Shown here in pieces: positions 42,581-50,900 of a stretch of DNA of 64,000 bases. Below the pieces are notes generated by a model, which did not search any database, had not been told where the DNA came from, and was given only the letters and a program-made list of their open reading frames with translations. The stretch is from Bacteroidaceae bacterium. Lineage in GTDB: Bacteria; Bacteroidota; Bacteroidia; Bacteroidales; Bacteroidaceae. The stretch covers positions 1 to 64,000 of the forward strand of contig JAFXVN010000022.1 in NCBI GenBank assembly GCA_017524545.1, read 5' to 3'. Made by a program: the position numbers and the translations under genes. The first letter of the stretch is position 1; every line of letters starts with the position of its first letter.

Positions 42581-43972
42581 ATGAAAGATATAACAAGGCG
42601 AGACTTCCTTAAAGTCTCAGGCACAACGGCAGCCACGGCAGCGCTGGCATCATGCGGCGTACAAGGCGACAATACAGACGGCAAAGTGGATTACATGGGA
42701 CACCACGAAGGCCCCGTTCCCACCGACAAAATGACCTACCGCATCAACCCCAAGCAGGGTGACAAAGTCAGCATCCTCGGCTACGGCTGGATGCGACTGC
42801 CCAACACGAAGGATGCCGATGGCAAGGACGTGATTGACCAAGAACAGGTGAACCGCCTTTGCAAGTACGCCCTCGACCACGGCGTGAACTACTTCGACAC
42901 ATCGCCTGCCTATTGTCGCGGCAAGAGCGAGGAGTCGCTGGGCATCGCCCTCGAAGCCAGCGGCTATCCGCGCGACAAGTACTTCATCGCCACCAAGCTC
43001 TCGAACTTCTCGCCCTCGCAGTACAGCTTCGAGGAAGGCAAGGCAATGTTCGAGCGCAGCCTCCAGTTCCTGAAGACAGACTACATCGACTACCTGCTGC
43101 TGCACAGCATCGGCGGCGGAGGCATGGGACCCGTCCATCAGCGTTACCTCGATAATGGACTGCTTGACTGGCTCATGGAGCAAAGAGAGGCAGGACGCAT
43201 CCGCAACCTCGGCTTCTCCTTCCACGGCGACGTGGCTGTCTATGACTGGGCTTTGGCACACCACGACCAGTACCATTGGGACTTCGTGCAGATACAGGCA
43301 AACTATGTGGACTGGGAGAACGAGCAGGACAAGGGACGCTCCGGCAAGTACCTCTACGAGGAACTGGTGAAGAGGGACATCCCCGTCGTCATCATGGAAC
43401 CATTGCTCGGCGGACGTCTCTCCAAAGTGCCAGACCATGTGGTGGCGCACTTCAAGCAGCGCAAGCCGGAAGACAGCGTGGCCTCCTGGGCATTCCGCTA
43501 CATCGGCTCGAAGCCTGCTGTGCTCACCGTGCTGAGCGGCATGACCTACATGGAGCATTTAGAGGACAACTTGCGCACCTACTCTCCCCTCGAACCGCTC
43601 ACCGAAGAGGAACAGGAATGGCTCGAGGAAGAGACGGCAACGCTCATCAAGAGCTATCCCACGATTGACTGCAACGACTGCAAGTACTGTATGCCCTGCC
43701 CGTATGGTCTCGACATTCCGGGCATCTTCGTACATTATAATAAATGTGTCAACACGGGCAACGTGCCCGAGAGCCAGCAGGCAGAGAACTACCAGAAGGC
43801 TCGCCGCGCCTTTCTCGTCGGCTACGACCGCAGCGTGCCCAAACTCCGCCAAGCCGACCATTGCGTAGGCTGCCGCGAGTGTGTTCCCCACTGCCCCCAG
43901 CAACTCGACATTCCTCGCGAACTCCAGCGCGTCGATAACTTCGTCGAAAAGCTCAAGCAAGGCACCCTATAA
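42581..43972 (+). CDS. Tat-exported aldo-keto reductase with C-terminal 4Fe-4S domain
   Basis: 463 residues with a twin-arginine signal and lipoprotein-like cysteine (TRRDFLKVSG ... ALASCG). The aldo-keto reductase barrel has the catalytic pattern D-S-P-A-Y (YFDTSPAYCRG), K (FIATKLSNF) and H (DYLLLHSIGGGG). A C-terminal ferredoxin-like domain has CNDCKYCMPCPYG and CVGCRECVPHCPQ, which can carry two 4Fe-4S clusters. Members of this group are thought to reduce or oxidise substrates with electrons through the clusters. The upstream quinol-ferredoxin protein could supply or take them at the periplasmic face. Substrate is unknown. Confidence 0.9.
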   Translation: MKDITRRDFLKVSGTTAATAALASCGVQGDNTDGKVDYMGHHEGPVPTDKMTYRINPKQGDKVSILGYGWMRLPNTKDADGKDVIDQEQVNRLCKYALDHGVNYFDTSPAYCRGKSEESLGIALEASGYPRDKYFIATKLSNFSPSQYSFEEGKAMFERSLQFLKTDYIDYLLLHSIGGGGMGPVHQRYLDNGLLDWLMEQREAGRIRNLGFSFHGDVAVYDWALAHHDQYHWDFVQIQANYVDWENEQDKGRSGKYLYEELVKRDIPVVIMEPLLGGRLSKVPDHVVAHFKQRKPEDSVASWAFRYIGSKPAVLTVLSGMTYMEHLEDNLRTYSPLEPLTEEEQEWLEEETATLIKSYPTIDCNDCKYCMPCPYGLDIPGIFVHYNKCVNTGNVPESQQAENYQKARRAFLVGYDRSVPKLRQADHCVGCRECVPHCPQQLDIPRELQRVDNFVEKLKQGTL

Positions 43973-44022
43973 AGCCCACTAAGCCTATTAAACCCATTAA
44001 GCCCATTAAGCCCATTAACCCC
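43973..44022. repeat. CCCATTAAG word repeat
   Basis: AGCCTATTAAACCCATTAAG, CCCATTAAGCCCATTAACCCC: five near-copies of a 9-10 bp word. Its complement encodes the linker of the first GH115 protein (about 9636-9664) and the end of the OstA-like protein (34619-34636). Confidence 0.8.
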
Positions 44023-44042
44023 AAAGGCTTATAGCAACGAAA

Positions 44043-44078
44043 AAAGGCCCCCTTCCCAATCGCGGGAAGGGGGCCTTT
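44043..44078. terminator. strong bidirectional terminator
   Basis: AAAGGCCCCCTTCCC (44043-44057) and GGGAAGGGGGCCTTT (44064-44078) form a perfect 15-bp stem with a 6-nt loop, between convergent genes. Confidence 0.9.
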
Positions 44079-44088
44079 GTATTGCCTT

Positions 44089-46329
44089 TTATTTCTTTTC
44101 GCTCATTGTAAAGTCTAATGTGCCGCCCTCTATGAGCTGGCGATGCGTGAGCTTCCAGTCGGTTATCTTCTGGCCGTTGAGCTTCACGCCTTTGACGTAG
44201 ATGGCTTTGTCCGACTTGCGCGGCGCATTGATGGTCAGGTCTTTGCCACTCGGCATGTGCAGCACAGCACGACGGAACAGCGGCGTGCCGATGACGTACT
44301 CTGCCGAGCCTGCATTAAAGGGATAGAAGCCAAGTGCGGAGAAGATGTACCAGGCCGACATCTGACCGCAATCGTCATTGCCTGCATAGCCGCAGGGCGT
44401 GGCGTTGTAGAACGTGCTGCGCACCTGTTCCACAAGTTCCTGCGTGCGCCACGGCTGACCGGCAAAATTGTAGAGATAGACGGTGTGGTGGCTGGGTTCG
44501 TTGCCGTGGGCATACTGTCCGATGAAGCCGCTGGCATTGCCGTTCACCTCGCCGCTCGTCTCGGTCAGGGTGAAGTTCTCATTGAGCTTCTGGATGAAGG
44601 GCTTCACGCCGCCGAAGAGGTCGATGAGTCCCTGCGGGTTCTGCGGCACGAACCACATGTACTGCCAGGCGTTGCCTTCCACAAAGCAGGGATTCTCGTA
44701 GCTCAGCGGGTCGAAAGGCTCTATCCAATTGCCCTTGTCGTCCTTCGGCTGGAAGAAGCCTGTGGCGGGGTTGAAGAGGTTGCGATAGTATTCGCTGCGC
44801 TTGAGGAAACGCTCGTAGTCAGCCTGCTTGCCGAGCTTCTTGGCCACAGCTGCCACGCACCAGTCATCGAAGGCTTGCTCCATCGTGATGCTGACGCTGA
44901 CATTCTGCTTGTTCTGAGGCATGTAGCCGTACTGCTCCCACACCTCAAAAGGACTGTTGGGATGCGTCCGTGTGCTGCTCTCCACCATAGCTTTGTAAGC
45001 CTTCTCGACATCAAGCCCGGGCAACTCAGAAAGGATGGCATCGGCCACAACGGGAATGGCATGGTTGCCTATCATGCAGTAGTTGTCCTGTCCCCAAAGG
45101 TCCCAGATAGGCAGATAGCCGTATGTCTCGTGGTGCAAGACCATATCCCTGACGAACTGCACGGCAATCTTCGGATAGAGGAGCGTGTAGAGGGGATGGG
45201 CGGCACGGAAGGTGTCCCAGAGGCTGAAGGTGCTGTGATAGCTCTGACCTGCGGGCATCTGCTTGATTTCAAAGTTGGTGTCCATGTAGCGGCCATCCAC
45301 ATCGCTGATGGTGTTGGGCTGCATCAGAACATGATAGAGGCCGGTGTAGAAGATGGTTTTCTGGTCGTCGGTACCCTCAATGTCGATGGTGGAGAGTTCC
45401 TTTTCCCAAGCATCGTGGGCGGCTTTGGTATAGAAGTTGAAGTCCCACGACTGCGCCTCTGCCTTCATATTCCCCCGTGCGCCATCATTATCGACGGCAG
45501 AGATGGCAACCTTTACCATCACCTCCTTGCCCTTGGATGGGTCGAAAGAGAGAGCGGCACGCAGCGTACGGCCATTGATAACATCGCTCCCACCGGCATT
45601 GCGTCCGCCGTCCATCAGGATACGGCTTGCTATCGGGCGCGAGAACTCGGCACGGAAATAGACCTTGCGAAGCTTTGCCCAGCCCGTCACGACACGGAAG
45701 CCTTCGATGGTCTTGTCGTCGATTACCCTTATCTGGCTCTGGATGATTTGATAGGCGCGACGGCCTGTGTAGTAGGCATCGCCACGAAAAGTCATGCGGT
45801 CGAGGTCGAGGATGACGGTCTGCTCCTTGCCTTCAGGGAAGGTGTACTTGTGGATGCCGGCATGAACCGTTGCCGAAAGCTCGACGTTGATGTCTTCGCC
45901 ACCAAGCAGATTGACCATGTAATAACCTGGCTCTGCCTTCTCCTGGGCGTGCTTGAAGGGCAAAGCAAAAATGCCTTTCTTCAGCAGTTCGGGCGTAACA
46001 TGCTTCGTGGTAGGCATCAGGGAGATGTCGATGAGGTCGGTGCAGCCCGTGCCGCTGAGGTGCGTGTGGGTAAAGCCAAAGATGCTGTCCTTGTTGAAGT
46101 CATAGCCGCAGCAAGGGTCCCAGGTGACATACTGTTCGGTCTCGGGACAGAGCTGCACCATACCCTGCGGCATCGTGGGACCGGGGAAGGTGCTGCCGCT
46201 CAAAGCTCCCGTGTCGTCGGTCTGCGTGCCGATAAAGGGATTGACATACTTCGTATAATCGGCCGCTACACTGCTCAGGACTGTGCAGGCAACCAAACAC
46301 ATGAGCACAATTCGTTTTGTGTAATACAT
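44089..46329 (-). CDS. GH92 alpha-mannosidase, second copy
   Basis: 746 residues with a signal peptide (VLMCLVACTVLSSVAA). GH92 motifs: YVNPFIGTQTDDTGALSGST, FGFTHTHLSGTGCTDLIDIS, FSLWDTFRAAHPLYTLLYP, EGNAWQYMWFVPQNPQGLI and NDDCGQMSAWYIFSALGFYPF. Compared with the GH92 at 21266-23569 it keeps the Thr-His-Leu-Ser-Gly-Thr loop, whereas the other reads a shortened, different loop. The two probably cut different linkages. It stands alone on its strand between a strong terminator and a divergent promoter region, so it is transcribed separately from the other mannosidase operon. Confidence 0.93.
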   Translation of the reverse strand: MYYTKRIVLMCLVACTVLSSVAADYTKYVNPFIGTQTDDTGALSGSTFPGPTMPQGMVQLCPETEQYVTWDPCCGYDFNKDSIFGFTHTHLSGTGCTDLIDISLMPTTKHVTPELLKKGIFALPFKHAQEKAEPGYYMVNLLGGEDINVELSATVHAGIHKYTFPEGKEQTVILDLDRMTFRGDAYYTGRRAYQIIQSQIRVIDDKTIEGFRVVTGWAKLRKVYFRAEFSRPIASRILMDGGRNAGGSDVINGRTLRAALSFDPSKGKEVMVKVAISAVDNDGARGNMKAEAQSWDFNFYTKAAHDAWEKELSTIDIEGTDDQKTIFYTGLYHVLMQPNTISDVDGRYMDTNFEIKQMPAGQSYHSTFSLWDTFRAAHPLYTLLYPKIAVQFVRDMVLHHETYGYLPIWDLWGQDNYCMIGNHAIPVVADAILSELPGLDVEKAYKAMVESSTRTHPNSPFEVWEQYGYMPQNKQNVSVSITMEQAFDDWCVAAVAKKLGKQADYERFLKRSEYYRNLFNPATGFFQPKDDKGNWIEPFDPLSYENPCFVEGNAWQYMWFVPQNPQGLIDLFGGVKPFIQKLNENFTLTETSGEVNGNASGFIGQYAHGNEPSHHTVYLYNFAGQPWRTQELVEQVRSTFYNATPCGYAGNDDCGQMSAWYIFSALGFYPFNAGSAEYVIGTPLFRRAVLHMPSGKDLTINAPRKSDKAIYVKGVKLNGQKITDWKLTHRQLIEGGTLDFTMSEKK

Positions 46330-46344
46330 AATTAAAACATGTTA

Positions 46345-46402
46345 ATGGTTTGTGCAAAGTTCGGTATTTCTTTTGTCATTTACAAAAAAAACAATACTTT
46401 TG
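46345..46402. promoter_or_regulatory. divergent promoters for GH92 and the 138-residue protein
   Basis: Plus strand: TTTG (46372-46375), a 19-bp spacer, TACTTTTG (46395-46402). Minus strand: TTTG, 20 bp, GAACTTTG, with its -7 box near 46352-46359. The two promoters overlap. Confidence 0.55.
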
Positions 46403-46425
46403 TGGCGGAAAAGACAAGGAAACGT

Positions 46426-46842
46426 ATGAAACCTGTATCTATCTTATTACTTACTGTCCTGTCCCTTCAGACATTCTCTGTTACGGCGGATGATACCGTG
46501 ACCGTTGACACTTTGCGGCAAGTGGAGGTGCTTGCCGACTCGATGCTGCGTGTCAATGAAACCATTCGCCAGACGCTCGAAAGGGAAAGGGCTGCGCGTA
46601 TCGGCACGCTTTCCGTGAGCGATGTCATTGGTTCCAAAGCGTTGGACAAGATTCTGCATCCCTTCGCTGTCAAGGACCGCAAACGCGAGAAGAAACATGC
46701 CCGCGACCGCAAGATATTGGAGGAATACGAAGAGATGAGCCGTGTCAAAACCTTTGAGGAGCTTCTCGACGAAGCCATCCGTCAGCAAGCCATCGAAGAC
46801 GGCAAAGAGCCGCCCACCCGCTCCGGCAAAAAACAAGAATAG
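46426..46842 (+). CDS. exported charged helical protein of unknown function
   Basis: 138 residues. The start at 46426 has AAGGA nearby and gives a signal peptide (MKPVSILLLTVLSLQTFSVTA). The mature part is strongly helical and charged: TLRQVEVLADSMLRVNETI, then KDRKREKKHARDRKILEEYE and KTFEELLDEAIRQQAIEDG. No named family is recognised. It follows a consensus promoter that overlaps the divergent GH92 promoter and is followed by a tandem 22-bp repeat that may act as terminator. A periplasmic location is inferred from the signal peptide only. Confidence 0.72.
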   Translation: MKPVSILLLTVLSLQTFSVTADDTVTVDTLRQVEVLADSMLRVNETIRQTLERERAARIGTLSVSDVIGSKALDKILHPFAVKDRKREKKHARDRKILEEYEEMSRVKTFEELLDEAIRQQAIEDGKEPPTRSGKKQE

Positions 46843-46849
46843 CTTCATT

Positions 46850-46918
46850 GGCCAACTAAGCGTGCCTAATTGGTCAACGAGGCACGCCTAATTGACCCAC
46901 GAGGCGTGCCTCGTTTGT
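46850..46918. repeat. three tandem copies of a 22-bp repeat with palindromic parts
   Basis: GCGTGCCTAATTGGTCAACGAG-type units: unit 2 reads GCACGCCTAATTGACCCACGAG and unit 3 is partial (GCGTGCCTCG). GAGGCACGCC and GGCGTGCCTC can pair, so the run may end transcription of the preceding gene. Confidence 0.75.
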
Positions 46919-46943
46919 CACTTAAGAATATGAACTTTGAATT

Positions 46944-47747
46944 TTGAATTTATTAAATTTGAATTTACACAAGCTTTCCCCCGCCATCCTCACATTGTTG
47001 GTTTTCCTGCTGGCTCAGGGAGTGGGCGTACCTTTGCTGCTGATTACCGGGACGACGTCTGTCGCACTTTTTTCGCTTGTCTTGATGGGGATAAACATCC
47101 TTGCAGTGCTTGCCTGCTACTTCCTGCTGCACAACATTCGCTTTACATCGGCCTTTGACATCTCGTCCGTCAGGTGGTGGCCTGGTATGCTTGCCATCGC
47201 CAGCTGTATCTTTGGTGCCTCGAGCATCGCCATTCTGACCGAAAAAGTGGAACTTCCACAGGCAATGCAGGAGATGTCGCTGGCAATGTCGAACGACTTC
47301 TGCGGTTTGCTTGCCATCGTTCTCATCGGCCCCGTCACGGAGGAACTGCTCTTCCGCGAAGCCATTGCGGGCGAAATGCTGCGTCGGGGCGCCAGTCCGT
47401 GGGCAGCAATCATCGTCTCAGCCCTGGCTTTCGGCACAATACACCTCAACCTCGCACAAGGCATCTATGCCTTTCCTATTGGCATCCTGCTCGGCATCAT
47501 CTACTACAAGACGGGAGGCATTGTCCTGACCTCCCTGTTCCACATCCTCAACAACGGCATCAATGCCGCCCTACTCCACATCGTAGGCGAGGACATCGCG
47601 GACATGTCATATAAAGAATGGTTCGGAGGTGCCGGCATTGCCTACACATTCATGGTGCTCTTCGCCGCACTTTGCATTTTGCTGATAAAGCTCTTTTGGA
47701 GCCACTACCAACCCTGCAAAGAAACGACAAAAAGCAGCTCTCCGTGA
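46944..47747 (+). CDS. CPBP-family intramembrane metalloprotease (CAAX protease-like)
   Basis: 267 residues with about eight membrane segments. Motif 1 is TEELLFREAI (E133, E134, R138), motif 2 FGTIHLN (H167) and motif 3 FHILNNGI (H200, N204), the expected glutamate and histidine ligands of the ABI/CPBP family. Bacterial members process or protect against small peptides such as bacteriocins, or have unknown roles. The likely start is a TTG at 46944, and the first codons (NLLNLNL) fall inside a TTTGAATTT word repeat (46933-46969). No ATG in frame lies close by. That makes the start uncertain by several codons. Confidence 0.85.
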   Translation: MNLLNLNLHKLSPAILTLLVFLLAQGVGVPLLLITGTTSVALFSLVLMGINILAVLACYFLLHNIRFTSAFDISSVRWWPGMLAIASCIFGASSIAILTEKVELPQAMQEMSLAMSNDFCGLLAIVLIGPVTEELLFREAIAGEMLRRGASPWAAIIVSALAFGTIHLNLAQGIYAFPIGILLGIIYYKTGGIVLTSLFHILNNGINAALLHIVGEDIADMSYKEWFGGAGIAYTFMVLFAALCILLIKLFWSHYQPCKETTKSSSP

Positions 47748-47852
47748 CAAAAGGCGCACTTGATGCAGGTTAATTTTTCAAAACACAAGCCATATTTTGT
47801 TAATTTACCTTAAACGGCGTACTGCACTTGACTCTATTTTACTATGTTGTTG

Positions 47853-47860
47853 TAACTTTG
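47853..47860 (+). promoter_or_regulatory. -7 box of the stalk-lipoprotein locus
   Basis: TAACTTTG lies about 94 bp before the ATG at 47954. A TTG is present 22 bp upstream, slightly further than usual. Confidence 0.5.
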
Positions 47861-47953
47861 CACAAGCTTATTCCCCTCTATGGGGAAATAATGCGCATAA
47901 AATATAGGTACTTTACGAAACAAACCAAAATAACATTTATAAAACATCTACAA

Positions 47954-50900
47954 ATGAAAAAGAAACTCATTCAATTCCTTATGCTGCCGATTGTAGCAGT
48001 CAGCATAGGGGCGTTTGTGTCCTGTAAGGATACCAACGAAGACCTCTACAACGAGTTCCGCACAGAGGCCAAAGTGAAGGAACAGAATGTGAATGACAGA
48101 CTGGCAGATTTGGAACAACAACTGGAAGACCAAATCGAGGCTTACAAGGCACTTCAGACAGCTCTGTCAACAACAGGTTGCCAATGCGGACTTCCTGGCA
48201 GTACTACCGACAACAGGTTTACCAAAATTGAAAACGACCTTAACAATCTCCTTTTGTGGCTCGGTATGGGCAGCAGCAGCGGTAGCGGCGGCGGCGGTGG
48301 CGGCAGCAGCACCACTGGCGGCAATATCGGAGGTGCTGTTATTGATGACAGCGGTACAAAGTTGGGAGACTACCTTAATATGCTTCTCAACCTTATTAAC
48401 GGTAATACAAGTGCAATCAATACCAATAGCACTGACATTGCAAATCTCCTTAATCAGCTTAACACTCAAACTACCAACCTCAGCAACCTTACCGAAATTG
48501 TCAATCAGCAAGGTAGCAACATCAATCTGCTTCTCACCAACCAGGCAACTGCAGATGAACTGCTTCAGCAAACAATACAGGATCTGCAAGCTCTGCAAAC
48601 CCAAGTGAATAACATAAAGCAGTGCGGCTGTGACCTCTCCACAATTTGGACAGCAATAAACACACTTGAAACAGGTTTGACACAAGCACAAGCAGATGCA
48701 GCCGCAGCCCTTGGGCTTGCTACAACTGCTAATACAAATGCCAACACGGCTCTTGGCACAGCCAACACAGCCCTCAGCACAGCCAACGGCGCTGCACTGA
48801 CCGCAGGCGAGGCAAAAACAGCAGCAGATGCAGCAACGCAAATTGCCAACACTGCCACCACTTTGGCACAGGCAGCAGCAGCAGCAGCAGCCACTGCACA
48901 GCAAACAGCTGAAGCAGCCGGCGCAGACGCAGCCACTGCAAAGCAGATTGGAGAAGCAGCACAACAGGCAGCAACAAATGCTCTCAATGCTGCCAATAGC
49001 GCCATCGCCATGGCAACCACGCTCGAGACTCGCGTCGGAGCCAACGAGACAGCCATTGCATCTCTCCAGTCTAACATTCAGACCATTCAGAGCACACTTA
49101 CACAATACGGCACGCAAATTGGCGCAAACACAGATGCCATCGCTGCAAACACAACTGCCATCGCTACGAATGTAGCTAACATCCAGCAGAACACGCAGGA
49201 CATCCAGAAGAATGCCAATGACATCTTAGCCATACAGACACAAATCTCCACTCTGAGCACCGACGTAGCAAATGCACTTCAGAAGGCTATTGATGCCGAG
49301 GCAGCGGCAAATGCCAATGCTCTGGCTATCCAGAACCTCCAGACTACTGTGGCTACCAACCAGGCTGCCATCACAGCTCTTCAGACAACCACTCAGACAC
49401 TGGAGACAAACGTCAGCAACCTCACCACTCAGGTAAATACCAACACGACAGATATTGCCAACCTGACAACCAGCGTCACCAACCTCAGCTCAACCGTGAC
49501 CACCCTCAACACAACCGTAACCGATTTGCAGACCACGGTTAGCAATCACACGACCCAGCTGTCAACCATGGCAGCTCAGCTTTCCCAGATTGAAGCCGAT
49601 TGCGCTGCCAACCTCGCTACAGCAAAGGCATACGCTGATGCACAGATTGCAGCTGCAAAGACAGAAATCATCAATCAGGTGACACAGATGCTTCTGAACT
49701 ACTACACCAAGGCAGAAGTTGACGCCCTGCTCGCCAACCAGGACATCAAGATTGACGGCAACACCCTCAGAATTGGCAATCTTGAAACCGACCTCTCCAC
49801 TCTCACCTCCACTGTCAATGGTCACACAACAAGCATCAACAGCATCAACGATCAGATTGCATACATAATGCAGCACCTCTGCAACTGCACGCCTGTTGAC
49901 CTCACCGAAATCCTGAATCGCCTTACCGCTGCAGAAGGCGGCATCAGCACCAACGCATCCGCAATCAGCACCAACGCTACTGCAATCCAGGAAATTAAGG
50001 ATCAGATTGCCAATGTCATCAACAAGAACATTGATGATTTGACCGCCGCCCTTGCCACCACAGACGGCAAGGTGGATGCCCTGCAGCTGGTTATCGACAA
50101 CCTTCAATATGTCACCCCAGAGCAGTTGGACAACATCGTGAATGTAATCGTTGCCAAGGCAAAGGCCGACTCTACCCTCTTTGCACAGACCGACGAGGAA
50201 CTCAAGAAGCGCATAGGTGAAATCAGCGACTCCGTGAAGACCGCATTCACCGACATTGTGAACCTGACCACTCTCTACAACACCCTCGAAAGCACGACGG
50301 TTAAGAAAGCCGACTACGAAGCCGACAAGACAGCCATCCTGGGCAGAATCAGCACCAACGAGACCAACATCGGCGAACTCCAGGCAGCTGTTAGCAACAT
50401 CAACGATTCGATTACAGCTCTGCGGAACGACCTCACTGAACTGAAGACCCGCATGGATGCCGCCGAGCAGTATCTCGCTCAGGTTTTGAACGACATTCAG
50501 GACATCAAGTCTGACGTTGCTGCAATTCAGGACTACCTCGCCAAGCAGGTAACAAGCATCAAGGTTCAGGGTACGATGAATCCCTGGTTCGGCAGATTCA
50601 GTATGCCAGCCAATGTATCGACCAACCTCCTCCTTGCATTCTACGGTCTGCCCGAGGACAATGTTGAGTTCCCGACTTCAAGTACAAGTAATTATGTACG
50701 CGAGAGAGAAGCACTCACCGAGAAGGATATGGAGATGCTCAGCGGTCTGTCAGTTAAGAAGTTCCGCGCCAATGTGCCCATCATGTACGAGGACGGCTAT
50801 GCTGGCAAGATTTATATGACCATCAACCCCAACACGGCAGACGTTTCCGGCTTGCAGCCGAAGATTGTCAACACGCTGGACGAGGAATCATACATCACCC

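Noticed and set aside
44143-46335. A 730-codon open frame on the plus strand opposite the second GH92 gene
   Set aside because: The minus strand encodes a complete GH92 enzyme with all family motifs. The antisense frame has no recognisable domain and arises from GC-biased third positions. Similar long antisense frames oppose the OstA-like gene (34793-36361), a parvulin gene (37828-39222) and the Gfo/Idh/MocA gene.
48825-48970. GCA-rich stretch as a microsatellite or sequencing artefact
   Set aside because: It stays in frame and encodes an Ala-rich coil segment continuous with the heptads on both sides.
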